In this document: in pieces, positions 1 to 7,785 of the stretch
How the letters are laid out: each line of letters starts with the position of its first letter
How positions within the stretch are numbered: the stretch's first letter is position 1
Assembly (NCBI GenBank): GCA_019420275.1
Contig: JAHZHN010000022.1
Coordinates: 1-13,674 of the forward strand
Direction of reading: 5' to 3'
DNA from: Clostridiales bacterium
Lineage (GTDB): Bacteria; Bacillota; Clostridia; Lachnospirales; Lachnospiraceae
Length of the DNA: 13,674 bases
Notes under the pieces: model-generated
Told to the model about the DNA's origin: nothing
Databases searched by the model: none
The model's input: the letters and a program-made list of their open reading frames with translations, nothing else
Position numbers and translations under genes: made by a program

Positions 1-10
1 ACAAAAGAAC

Positions 11-61
11 GAGGGTATCCCTCAAGTCATTTCATGACTTTTGGGACACCCTCTTTTCTTT
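11..61 (+). terminator. Long hairpin with T-rich tail abutting the RBS of the PP2C gene
   Basis: The arms at 11-30 and 34-53 pair over 20 positions with 17 matches. Mismatches fall at 17/47 and at 22-23/41-42, and the loop is 3 nt (31-33). The tail at 54-61 is TTTTCTTT. This is the form of a rho-independent terminator, presumably for a gene to the left of the window. The Shine-Dalgarno sequence of the PP2C gene starts at the very next base (62), so no promoter fits between them. The hairpin may therefore act as a read-through attenuator in the leader of the downstream operon. Confidence 0.8.
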
Positions 62-72
62 GGGAGGAAATT

Positions 73-819
73 ATGATACAAACAGTAGAAATGACCGATA
101 TCGGAAATGGAAGACCGTCTAATCAGGACGCATATTTGATGAAAAAGAAGAAATACGGAAGAAAGCAATGCCTTCTGGCAGCAGTATGTGACGGGATGGG
201 AGGTTTAAGACGTGGAGAAATCGCAAGCAGGTATATCATTGAGCTGCTAAAGCAGTGGTTTGATGAAATTCTCTCGGAACGAATGAGACAAAAGAACATT
301 GACAGGATTCAAAAAGATCTGATTGCTCTGATAAAAAAATCAAATGACAATCTGCTGCTCATGAGTGAAGATACAGACGAAACAATGGGGAGCACGCTGA
401 CCCTTTTATTTGTTCTGGGAGAACAGTTTTTTGTGCTGAATGTAGGAGATTCCAGGGCGTACTGGTTTGAGAAGGGACGGAAATATGTCACTACAGATCA
501 TACTCTGGCTCAGCTTGAAGTAAAAGCAGGACACATGACAAGAGAACAGGCAAAGAAAGATCCAAGACGGCATATTTTAATCCAATGTGTTGGAGTCACC
601 AAAGACATTAAGATTGATTGCTACAGGGGAAGGATAGAACCAGGTATGGAATTTCTGCTTTGCACTGACGGATTTTACGGGCGTCTGGAGGAAGAGGAAA
701 TTTATCATGTAGATTCTGATCAAAATGAAATGAGAACATGGGTCGAAGAATGTTTTCAAAAAGTGAAGGAAAGGGGGGAGCTTGATAATCTTTCATGTAT
801 TCTGATCAAAGTACCGTAG
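73..819 (+). CDS. PP2C-family serine/threonine protein phosphatase
   Basis: A 248-residue cytoplasmic metal-dependent protein phosphatase, expected to remove phosphate from Ser/Thr residues, most simply on the kinase encoded next to it or on that kinase's targets. The PP2C motifs are all present in order: RPSNQD (14-19), CDGMGG (39-44), GSTLT (106-110), NVGDSRAY (123-130), TTDHTLAQ (140-147), CTDGFYGRL (197-205) and DNLSCI (238-243). The metal-binding aspartates D19, D40, D199 and D238 are intact, so it should be active. It has no signal peptide or membrane segment. The start at 73 is chosen because GGGAGG at 62-67 sits five bases upstream. An in-frame ATG at 34 lies inside the terminator hairpin and has no RBS. 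The stop overlaps the kinase gene by 25 bases, implying translational coupling. The family is certain; the substrate is inferred. Confidence 0.93.
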   Translation: MIQTVEMTDIGNGRPSNQDAYLMKKKKYGRKQCLLAAVCDGMGGLRRGEIASRYIIELLKQWFDEILSERMRQKNIDRIQKDLIALIKKSNDNLLLMSEDTDETMGSTLTLLFVLGEQFFVLNVGDSRAYWFEKGRKYVTTDHTLAQLEVKAGHMTREQAKKDPRRHILIQCVGVTKDIKIDCYRGRIEPGMEFLLCTDGFYGRLEEEEIYHVDSDQNEMRTWVEECFQKVKERGELDNLSCILIKVP

Positions 820-2327
820 AAACAGAAATTTTTTTTGGAAAGTACCGAAGGATTAAAGGCTTCAAATCTGGAGGCATGGGAAAGGTGTTCCTGGTGGAAG
901 ACTGCAGGAAAAGGAAACAGTATGTAATGAAAATTGTTCTGGCTAACAAGCAGGGGCTGCGGGAGGTAAAATACTTGAAAAAGTCAGAAGGTCTTTCGGG
1001 AATTCCAAAGATCATAGAGTGGAAAAGGAATGATCATGAAATTTTTATGATCATGGAATATGTTCGTGGAAATTCACTAAAAGAGCTGGTGAAAAGAAAA
1101 AAGAAAATCAGAAGAGGCCAGATAATCCGGTGGAGTCTGTCGCTGTGTGAAATATTACAGGGGCTTCATCAAATGAAGCCTTCAATTATCTGTCTGGATT
1201 TAAAGCCGGAACATATCAGGCTGACACCGGCAGGAAAAGTATACCTGATTGATTTTGGAATCAGTGCCTATAAGGGGGAAGAGCTGGAAGGATATGGAAC
1301 CAGGGGCTTTGCCGCCCCGGAACAGATGAAAAAAGGAAGCAGGGCAGATGTCCGCATGGATATTTTCAGTTTTGGTAGGATTTTGGATTTTTGCCTGGGA
1401 AAGATGCGGTGGAAAGGTTTGGAAGCAGTCATAAAAAAATGTACAGAGAATCAGCCGGAAGATCGTTACCCGTCGATGGATGTGCTGCAGCAATCCTTAA
1501 AAAGAGAAAGAAGAAGAAACGTTAGGAAAAAGGCAGTGATTTTTGCAGCGGCTTTAAGTTTGGCAGCCTGTATCGGCAATTTTTCTTTTCCTGGAAGTGC
1601 CGCTGCTCAGACACCTAAAAGTACAAAAAAAGAAATTCAAATATATTTATTTGGAGATGAAAAAAAGCGGCCGGATTATATTATGGCAAGACAGTGCCTG
1701 GAGGAATGGCAGGGAAAGGATTCAGAAATCCGAAGATATGAGAGACTTTTGGATGCCTTGGAGGATCCGAAAAAAATAAAATCATGGGAAGTGATATGGC
1801 AGGATCTTAGAAAAAATTCAACTCCGGGATTGTATGAAACATGCTTTCTTTCTCAAATTTATATTTCCCGGCAAAAACAGCTTTCTCCTTTTGGGAAACC
1901 AGTTTGGCAAGCCTGGAGATTATTGGAGCGGTGTAGAGAATGGAAAGTTTCTGGGACTTACTGGGAAAAACGCGTGGAAGAGGAACGGCTGCAGGCAGCA
2001 GGCAATCTTGCCATGCAGGGAGAAGAATTTTATCTGCAAAAGATTGCCAAAGAACGGCTGCGGCAGGTGCAGCCCCAGAAAGAAGTATGGAGTGAGTACC
2101 GCGGAGTGATAATTTTTCTGGAAAGAAAAGGGAAAGACGTGGATTCTTATTATGAAGACTTCCTTCAAAAGTTTCCTGGCTGTGAAGAAGCGTATGTAGA
2201 GTACGGCATTTATCTGTGCCGTTTTGAAAGATGGGAAGAAGCACAAGCCATATACAAACGAGGAGAAAAGAAAACCGGAATGACGAGTAAAAAGGCAGGA
2301 GAATTAAAGGAGAAACTTGGAATATGA
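795..2327 (+). CDS. Membrane-anchored serine/threonine protein kinase with TPR-like extracytoplasmic domain
   Basis: A 510-residue Hanks-type kinase. The kinase domain (about 15-240) has a glycine loop (22-28, GFKSGGMG), Lys46 in VMKIV, probable helix-C Glu57, DFG at 153-155, APE at 174-176, Asp189 and Arg224. The catalytic loop is unusual: CLDLKPEH (133-140) replaces HRDxKxxN. The catalytic Asp135 and Lys137 remain, but the HRD His and Arg are lost and His140 replaces the metal-binding Asn. A basic stretch (237-246) leads into one hydrophobic segment (247-264), which places residues after 265 outside the cell. The outer part has no PASTA repeats. It is rich in charged and aromatic residues, and about 452-496 resembles a TPR hairpin. 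The start lies inside the PP2C gene, and the stop overlaps the next ATG as ATGA. Upstream PP2C is its likely antagonist. Kinase fold is sure; catalytic competence is probable but not certain. Confidence 0.9.
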   Translation: MYSDQSTVETEIFFGKYRRIKGFKSGGMGKVFLVEDCRKRKQYVMKIVLANKQGLREVKYLKKSEGLSGIPKIIEWKRNDHEIFMIMEYVRGNSLKELVKRKKKIRRGQIIRWSLSLCEILQGLHQMKPSIICLDLKPEHIRLTPAGKVYLIDFGISAYKGEELEGYGTRGFAAPEQMKKGSRADVRMDIFSFGRILDFCLGKMRWKGLEAVIKKCTENQPEDRYPSMDVLQQSLKRERRRNVRKKAVIFAAALSLAACIGNFSFPGSAAAQTPKSTKKEIQIYLFGDEKKRPDYIMARQCLEEWQGKDSEIRRYERLLDALEDPKKIKSWEVIWQDLRKNSTPGLYETCFLSQIYISRQKQLSPFGKPVWQAWRLLERCREWKVSGTYWEKRVEEERLQAAGNLAMQGEEFYLQKIAKERLRQVQPQKEVWSEYRGVIIFLERKGKDVDSYYEDFLQKFPGCEEAYVEYGIYLCRFERWEEAQAIYKRGEKKTGMTSKKAGELKEKLGI

Positions 2328-4411
2328 ATAAAAGATATCAAATGATTCCGGCGGCTGTGGGTATATGTTTGATCTTATGGATTTTATCTGCGGCTGCGGT
2401 ACATATCCGCGGGGATTATCAACCGTGGGAGCTGACATGGGGGAGAAAAGAGGAAATGCCGTATTTTCGTTCTGCTACATATTTAAAGATACATTTAAAT
2501 GAAGGTGTACAGCCGAATCAGATAAAAGTCTTTGTTAACAGTCGGCAGCAGGACCTTTTATGGGAGGAAGAGAAAGAAGCAGAAATATTTTTTCAAGAAG
2601 AGGGTAGTTATGAGGTGAAAATACGTCATGAAGATGGACAATTGTATCATCGCAGCATCTGGGTGGAACTTTCACAGCCTACTGTGCCTAAAATATCTTC
2701 GGGCAGTTATAAAGAAGGGACATGGACAAAAGAAGATGTGGTTTTAAAGCTGTTAGGGGCGAAATCTCTGTCCGGCATTAATTATTATGAATACAGAATA
2801 GACGGCGGAGATTGGAAGATGACTTCGGATGGAAAGGTTTTTCTAGATGAAACAATGGATGGACGAGTTCAGACAAGGGCAGTTTCGAAGGCAGGAAGAC
2901 CGGGGAAAACTTCAGAAATTCAGGTGAAAATCTGGAAGAATAAGCCAAATAAAGTGAAACTTTACTGCAAAGAAAAGAGTTTAAATGGATGGTTTCAGAA
3001 AATACCGGTGATCTATTGGGAACATTGGGTGCAGGAAGGCGGACCAAAAACAAAGCTTTATTTTGAACTAATTTGTTTGGACAATGGAAAGAAAAAAGTA
3101 ACAGAGGGGGAAATTCCAGAGATCAAGGAAGAAGGCCGGTATCAATTGTCAGCCTGGGCTGAGGATGGGGCGGGAAACCGCTCTGATACAACAGATCCAA
3201 TGAAAATTTTTATCGATTCCCATTCTCCCGAAATTGAGGTTTGGGGTACGGATCCGATGAAAAATGGATTCTGCCCCAGGAAACAGACGGTATGTATTTG
3301 GATAAACGATAAAAACATTACGCCGGCTTTTTTAAAAATTAGAACTTCTGGAAACAGGATCCTTGGATGGAAACCAATGGGAAATGGATATTATACAATT
3401 GTCACTTTTAAGAAACAAGGGAAACATTATTTGAAGATTGAGGCACGGGATCAAAGAGGAAATAAGACGCAAAAAAATATGAACTTTGTGATAGATTCTC
3501 AAAAACCGTCAATTCTCATCCGGGGAGTGGAAAATCACAAAACTTATCGAAAGAATGTAAAACCGGATGTTTCCATTCAGGATATAAATCTGCTTCAATC
3601 TAATATAGAAATACTGCGCAATGGAAAAAAGATCACAGAGAAAACACTTTCGGAAGATGGACATTATACTATAACTGCAGAGGCTGAGGATAAAGCAGGA
3701 AACAAGACGAAAGTAAAAAGAGTGTTTACGATCAATAAGAAGGGAATTCATATTGTGTTTCAGAATCCTGAAATGAACGGCAAAATTGTGAATAAGAAAA
3801 AATTTCATCCTTCTTTTCTTGTGAAGAGCATGGATCCGGTTCAGGTCGTTGGATTTATGGTTAACGGGAGAAGTGAGGCATATCAAGCTAAGGGAGCGGT
3901 CATCAGGCTGAAAGATCCAATAGAAGAAAATGGACCGTATGAAATCAGGCTAATCCTTAGTGACGCATCAGGAAATTATGGAGTATCTTCAAATGTAAAA
4001 TTTACATATGATACGAGACCTCCGGAAATCCAGACTCAGGGAATTAGTCAAGATGGAAAAATATCATATGGAAAAGCGGTTCTCATCAGTCTGCGTCAAA
4101 AAGAAGATATTCTGGTATCGGTATGTTTGGATGGCAAAAAATTAGAAATAGCAGAAGGGGAAGCGAAGGCTGTGGCAAAAGATTTAGGAAAGCATTATCT
4201 GTCTGTGACAGCAAGAGATTTGGCAGGCAACGAGACAATGAAAGAAATATGCTTTACTGTAGAGAAGGCTATGCCGCAGATTGTGAAGGAGACAGTAGGG
4301 AAAAAAGGTGTTGGAAAAGGTTTGCGCAGGGTATTTTATAGTGGAATTTTGCTTCTGGCATGCGGAATCGGTACTGTGCAAATCATAAAAAAGCGGGCAA
4401 CAAGGTTATAA
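2324..4411 (+). CDS. Large surface protein with about seven Ig-like modules and terminal membrane segments
   Basis: A 695-residue protein with an N-terminal signal-anchor (basic start, hydrophobic 8-27) and a C-terminal hydrophobic segment (about 670-688) followed by KKRATRL. If the first segment is not cleaved, both ends are inside and the bulk is outside. The outer part is a tandem array of beta-rich modules marked by the bacterial Ig-like signature A-x-D-x-A-G-N-x-T followed by F-x-I-D-x-x-x-P. Signature Asp residues lie at 281, 376, 456, 547 and 632, a spacing of 80-95 residues. Weaker copies lie near 104 and 188. No catalytic motif, sortase signal or cysteine pattern is seen. Translation is coupled to the kinase through an ATGA overlap. 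A role as a cell-envelope sensor, adhesin or structural partner of the kinase is inference. It could also be a pilus- or wall-associated accessory protein. Confidence 0.8.
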   Translation: MNKRYQMIPAAVGICLILWILSAAAVHIRGDYQPWELTWGRKEEMPYFRSATYLKIHLNEGVQPNQIKVFVNSRQQDLLWEEEKEAEIFFQEEGSYEVKIRHEDGQLYHRSIWVELSQPTVPKISSGSYKEGTWTKEDVVLKLLGAKSLSGINYYEYRIDGGDWKMTSDGKVFLDETMDGRVQTRAVSKAGRPGKTSEIQVKIWKNKPNKVKLYCKEKSLNGWFQKIPVIYWEHWVQEGGPKTKLYFELICLDNGKKKVTEGEIPEIKEEGRYQLSAWAEDGAGNRSDTTDPMKIFIDSHSPEIEVWGTDPMKNGFCPRKQTVCIWINDKNITPAFLKIRTSGNRILGWKPMGNGYYTIVTFKKQGKHYLKIEARDQRGNKTQKNMNFVIDSQKPSILIRGVENHKTYRKNVKPDVSIQDINLLQSNIEILRNGKKITEKTLSEDGHYTITAEAEDKAGNKTKVKRVFTINKKGIHIVFQNPEMNGKIVNKKKFHPSFLVKSMDPVQVVGFMVNGRSEAYQAKGAVIRLKDPIEENGPYEIRLILSDASGNYGVSSNVKFTYDTRPPEIQTQGISQDGKISYGKAVLISLRQKEDILVSVCLDGKKLEIAEGEAKAVAKDLGKHYLSVTARDLAGNETMKEICFTVEKAMPQIVKETVGKKGVGKGLRRVFYSGILLLACGIGTVQIIKKRATRL

Positions 4412-4425
4412 TCTTTGAAATTCTA

Positions 4426-4434
4426 TGCTATAAT
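4426..4434 (+). promoter_or_regulatory. Extended -10 promoter for the S1-aroC-tgt-yajC operon
   Basis: TGCTATAAT is a perfect extended -10 element (TGnTATAAT) placed 15 bases after the Ig-like gene stops. The region 17 bases upstream (4406-4411, TTATAA) is a poor -35, as extended -10 promoters tolerate. The predicted transcript starts near 4441, leaving a leader of about 35 bases before the S1 gene. No terminator is visible between the previous gene and this promoter, so some read-through is possible. Confidence 0.7.
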
Positions 4435-4475
4435 ATTATTCATGTATGTATTTGAATCAATGGAGGAAAAGAATT

Positions 4476-5174
4476 ATGGCAGAAGAATTAAAAGAAACAA
4501 GAGAAGAATTTGAAAAAGAATTAGAAGCCTCTTTAGAAAAAGCAGAGACCAGTGAAAGTGCCGTTTGGGCGCGTTTAGAGCAGATGAAAGAAGATGGAAC
4601 AATTCTTTCACTTACAGTAGGCGGAGTTGTAAAAGGCGGAGTCATTGTATACGTAGAAGGAATTCGTGGATTTATCCCAGCATCTTTATTGTCCACAAGT
4701 TATGTAGAAGATTTGAATGTATGGCTTCAGAAAGATGTTGAGGCCAAGATTATTACAGTAGAAGAAGAAAATCAGAGATTGGTTTTATCTGCCAAAGCAG
4801 CTGCAAGGGAAAGAGAAAAACAGGAAAAAGAAAAGAAAATTGCTCAGCTCCAGGTAGGAACTGTTGTAGAAGGAACTGTAGAGAATCTGATGCCGTATGG
4901 TGCTTTTGTTGATATCGGAGACGGAATCAGCGGACTGATTCATATATCTCAGCTGAGCCAAAAGAGAGTAAAATCACCGGAAGAAGTTGTAAAAGAAGGT
5001 CAGAAAGTTAACGTTAAGATCATCAAAGTAGCAGACGGAAAAGTGAGTCTCAGCATGAAAGCAATCGAGGAAGATGCGGAGGCATCTGAAAGAGCAAAAG
5101 AAGTTGGAGTTGAGTACACCGAAGAGGCCGCAGGAACCAGCCTGGGAGATCTTTTAGCTCATATCAAATTATAG
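4476..5174 (+). CDS. Two-domain S1 RNA-binding protein (short ribosomal S1-like)
   Basis: A 232-residue protein with two S1 (OB-fold) RNA-binding domains: about 42-107, ending in RLVLSAK, and about 125-196. The second has the typical GTVVEGTVENLMPYGAFVDI pattern and ends in KVSLSMK. A Glu/Lys-rich helical segment (2-40) precedes them, and a charged helix (108-123) joins them. Classical ribosomal S1 has four to six such domains, so this is a short Firmicutes-type relative rather than a full-length S1. It probably binds mRNA or structured RNA during translation. The start at 4476 is supported by GGAGG at 4462-4466, nine bases upstream. An in-frame ATG at 4446 would place translation almost at the transcript's 5' end, without an RBS. 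It is first in an operon, 10 bases before aroC. Confidence 0.88.
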   Translation: MAEELKETREEFEKELEASLEKAETSESAVWARLEQMKEDGTILSLTVGGVVKGGVIVYVEGIRGFIPASLLSTSYVEDLNVWLQKDVEAKIITVEEENQRLVLSAKAAAREREKQEKEKKIAQLQVGTVVEGTVENLMPYGAFVDIGDGISGLIHISQLSQKRVKSPEEVVKEGQKVNVKIIKVADGKVSLSMKAIEEDAEASERAKEVGVEYTEEAAGTSLGDLLAHIKL

Positions 5175-5184
5175 AGAGGTACAT

Positions 5185-6282
5185 ATGGCAGGATCAAGTT
5201 TTGGAACGGCTTTTCGTATTACGACGTGGGGAGAGACTCACGGCGCGGGAGTCGGAGTTGTGATTGATGGATGCCCTGCGGGCATGGAACTTTGTGAGGA
5301 AGATATCCAGAAATATCTGGATCGAAGAAAGCCGGGACAGTCACGGTATACAACCCAGAGAAAAGAAGGAGATCAGGTGGAAATTCTTTCTGGAGTGTTT
5401 GAAGGGAAGACAACTGGCACCCCGATTTCTCTTATGGTACGTAATCATGATCAAAGATCAAGAGATTACAGCAATATTAAGGATGTTTACCGCCCGGGAC
5501 ATGCAGATTATACTTATGATGTAAAATATGGATTCAGGGACTACAGAGGCGGCGGGCGTTCTTCCGGCAGGGAAACGATTGGAAGAGTTGCAGGCGGAGC
5601 AGTTGCAGCCAAAATCCTTCAGGAACTGGGAATTCATATTCTGACTTATGCCAAATCCATTGCAGGAATAGAGATTTCAGAAGAAACTTTTGATGAGAAA
5701 GAAATCAGACAGAATCCTTTTTATATGCCGGATCGCAATGCCGCTGACAAGGTGCGGGAATACGCAGACTGCATGATAAAAGAGCTGGATTCGGTCGGCG
5801 GTATCATCGAGTGTGTTATAGACGGTGTCCGGCCGGGAATCGGAGAACCGGTCTTTGATAAGCTGGACGCAGAACTTGCTAAAGCAGTCATGTCTATCGG
5901 GGCTGTAAAAGGATTTGAAATTGGTGATGGATTTCAGGCGGCGTCATCCAGAGGATCAAAAAATAATGATGAATTTATGATGAAAGATGGCAAAGTTATG
6001 AAAAGAACCAATCATTCCGGCGGCATTCTTGGAGGCATTAGTGATGGAAGCACAATTATTTTCCGGGCAGCCGTAAAACCGACGCCTTCGATTGCGAGAG
6101 GCCAAAAGACGGTCAGCAGAGACGGGGAAGATGTGGAAATTCATATCAAAGGCCGTCATGATCCAATGATCGTACCCAGAGCTGTAGTTGTTGTGGAATC
6201 AATGGCTGCCATAACTTTGCTGGACGGCATTTTGAAAAATCTGGGAGCAACGATGGATCAGATAAAAAAACTTTACAGGTAA
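5185..6282 (+). CDS. aroC: Chorismate synthase
   Basis: A 365-residue, full-length chorismate synthase. It converts 5-enolpyruvylshikimate-3-phosphate to chorismate in the cytoplasm, the last step of the shikimate pathway, using reduced FMN without net redox change. Family signatures are clear: SSFGTAFRITTWGETHG (4-20), the RRKPGQSRYTTQR segment (47-59), YRPGHADYTY (102-111), GGGRSSGRETIGRVAGG (122-138), the HSGGILGG loop, KPTPSIA and the C-terminal GRHDPMIVPRAVVV. The usual GESHG signature reads GETHG here, a conservative change. The ATG follows an AGAGAGG ribosome binding site with normal spacing. No other aromatic-biosynthesis gene lies nearby, so its position after the S1 gene looks like housekeeping packing rather than a pathway operon. 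Confidence 0.97.
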   Translation: MAGSSFGTAFRITTWGETHGAGVGVVIDGCPAGMELCEEDIQKYLDRRKPGQSRYTTQRKEGDQVEILSGVFEGKTTGTPISLMVRNHDQRSRDYSNIKDVYRPGHADYTYDVKYGFRDYRGGGRSSGRETIGRVAGGAVAAKILQELGIHILTYAKSIAGIEISEETFDEKEIRQNPFYMPDRNAADKVREYADCMIKELDSVGGIIECVIDGVRPGIGEPVFDKLDAELAKAVMSIGAVKGFEIGDGFQAASSRGSKNNDEFMMKDGKVMKRTNHSGGILGGISDGSTIIFRAAVKPTPSIARGQKTVSRDGEDVEIHIKGRHDPMIVPRAVVVVESMAAITLLDGILKNLGATMDQIKKLYR

Positions 6283-6295
6283 TGGTGGAAAAGCT

Positions 6296-7420
6296 ATGTA
6301 TGAATTGATAAAGAAGGATGGAAGAGCAAAAAGAGGACGATTAAAAACGGTTCATGGAACAATAGAGACACCGGTTTTTATGAATGTAGGAACAGCGGCA
6401 GCTATTAAAGGAGCTGTCAGCACCGATGATCTCAGACAGATTGGCACACAGGTGGAATTGTCCAATACATATCATCTGCATGTGCGTCCGGGAGATAAGT
6501 TGATCAAAGAATACGGAGGGCTTCACGAGTTTATGAACTGGGATCGTCCGATCCTTACAGATTCCGGCGGGTTTCAGGTATTTTCCCTGGCTAAATTAAG
6601 AAAAATAAAGGAAGAAGGCGTTTCTTTTTCCTCTCACATTGACGGCAGAAAAATATTTATGGGACCAGAGGAGAGTATGCAGATTCAGTCTAACCTTGGA
6701 TCTACGATTGCGATGGCATTTGATGAATGTCCTCCGCATCCTGCAACAAGAGAATATATGCAGAATTCGGTGGATCGGACAAGCCGCTGGCTGGAGCGCT
6801 GCAAGAGGGAGATGAACCGCCTGAACTCTTTAGAGGATACGATCAATCCGCACCAGATGCTGTTTGGAATTAATCAGGGAGGAACATTTGAAGATATCCG
6901 TATTGAACATGCTAAGACAATTTCCGCTATGAATCTGGACGGATATGCCCTGGGCGGACTTGCGGTTGGAGAAAGCCACGAAGAAATGTACCATATTCTG
7001 GATGAGACAGTTCCGTATCTGCCGGAAGACAAACCGACTTACTTGATGGGAGTTGGGACTCCAGCGAATATTTTGGAATCGGTAGACCGGGGAGTTGATT
7101 TCTTTGACTGTGTATATCCAACAAGAAACGGACGTCACGGTCATGTATATACCAACCAGGGAAAACTAAATTTATTCAATAAAAAATATGAACTGGATCA
7201 CCGGCCGATTGAAGAAGGATGTCAGTGCCCGACATGCAGAAGCTACAGCAGAGCGTATATCAGGCACCTTCTGAAAGCAAAAGAAATGCTGGGAATGCGT
7301 TTATGTGTCTTGCATAACTTATATTTTTATAATACAATGATGGTTGAGATTCGTGAGGCAATCGAAGCAGGAAACTATCAAGAATATAAAAAACACAAGC
7401 TCGAAGGCATGGCGAATTAA
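6296..7420 (+). CDS. tgt: Queuine tRNA-ribosyltransferase (tRNA-guanine transglycosylase)
   Basis: A 374-residue Tgt. In bacteria it exchanges guanine 34 of the GUN-anticodon tRNAs (Asp, Asn, His, Tyr) for a queuosine precursor, normally preQ1. The active-site aspartates are present: Asp89 in LTDSGGFQVFSL and the nucleophile Asp271 in FFDCVYPTRNGR. The substrate loop GGLAVGE is at 220-226. The zinc site is complete, with Cys309, Cys311, Cys314 and His340. Length is normal for the bacterial enzyme. A GGTGG ribosome binding site at 6284-6288 fits the start. The gene is 13 bases after aroC and 24 before yajC. The tgt-yajC order is widely conserved in bacteria. No queuosine biosynthesis gene (queA, queC-F) is in the window. 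Confidence 0.97.
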   Translation: MYELIKKDGRAKRGRLKTVHGTIETPVFMNVGTAAAIKGAVSTDDLRQIGTQVELSNTYHLHVRPGDKLIKEYGGLHEFMNWDRPILTDSGGFQVFSLAKLRKIKEEGVSFSSHIDGRKIFMGPEESMQIQSNLGSTIAMAFDECPPHPATREYMQNSVDRTSRWLERCKREMNRLNSLEDTINPHQMLFGINQGGTFEDIRIEHAKTISAMNLDGYALGGLAVGESHEEMYHILDETVPYLPEDKPTYLMGVGTPANILESVDRGVDFFDCVYPTRNGRHGHVYTNQGKLNLFNKKYELDHRPIEEGCQCPTCRSYSRAYIRHLLKAKEMLGMRLCVLHNLYFYNTMMVEIREAIEAGNYQEYKKHKLEGMAN

Positions 7421-7444
7421 TAAGAGAAAGATGGAGGAAGCCAA

Positions 7445-7738
7445 ATGGGTACTACTACAGGATTGATTATCTGGGTCATTGTCATTATCGCCTTTATGTA
7501 TTTTGTAACGATCAGACCTCAGAAGAAAAAGGATGAGCAGATGAAAGAACTGATCTCTTCTTTAGAGGTAGGAGACAGCATTTTGACATCCAGCGGTTTC
7601 TATGGGGTGATTGTAGATAATGTGGATGATTCAACGATCATCGTAGAATTTGGCAATGATAAACATTGCCGTATTCCGATGGAAAAATCTGCAGTTACTG
7701 CGGTAGAAAAAGCGGACGCAGAAAAGGAAGAAGAATAA
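7445..7738 (+). CDS. yajC: YajC, preprotein translocase accessory subunit
   Basis: A 97-residue single-pass membrane protein with the YajC layout: hydrophobic segment 6-22, the family motif RPQKKK at 24-29, then a small cytoplasmic domain with LEVGDSILTSSGFYGVI (40-56) and an acidic tail. YajC associates with SecDF and the SecYEG channel in protein export. GGAGG at 7433-7437 supports the start. It is the last gene of the operon and is followed by a strong terminator. The secD and secF genes that often follow yajC are absent here. Confidence 0.95.
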   Translation: MGTTTGLIIWVIVIIAFMYFVTIRPQKKKDEQMKELISSLEVGDSILTSSGFYGVIVDNVDDSTIIVEFGNDKHCRIPMEKSAVTAVEKADAEKEEE

Positions 7739-7750
7739 GAAAAAGAATAA

Positions 7751-7781
7751 AAAAAGAGTTCCTCAGCAGGAACTCTTTTTT
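7751..7781. terminator. Bidirectional rho-independent terminator between yajC and the PHP gene
   Basis: A perfect 13-bp stem (7751-7763 with 7768-7780) closes a CAGC tetraloop. The A-rich left arm and T-rich right arm provide a U-tract on either strand. It ends the yajC operon on the plus strand and the convergent PHP gene, whose stop codon is at 7786-7788, on the minus strand. Confidence 0.93.
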
Positions 7782-7785
7782 AGTT

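Noticed and set aside
34..72. Upstream in-frame ATG extending the PP2C protein by 13 residues
   Set aside because: It lies in the second arm of the terminator hairpin without a ribosome binding site, whereas ATG 73 has GGGAGG at ideal distance and matches the usual PP2C N-terminus.
1807..2244. 145-codon open frame on the minus strand
   Set aside because: It lies wholly inside the kinase gene, has no recognisable domain or RBS, and the plus-strand frame is contiguous and coupled to its neighbours.
4415..4420. TTGAAA as a -35 box for the S1 operon
   Set aside because: It is only 8 bases from the TATAAT at 4429, far short of the required 16-18; the extended -10 explains the promoter better.
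4446..4475. Upstream in-frame ATG extending the S1 protein by 10 residues
   Set aside because: It is within a few bases of the predicted transcript start and has no RBS; ATG 4476 follows GGAGG.
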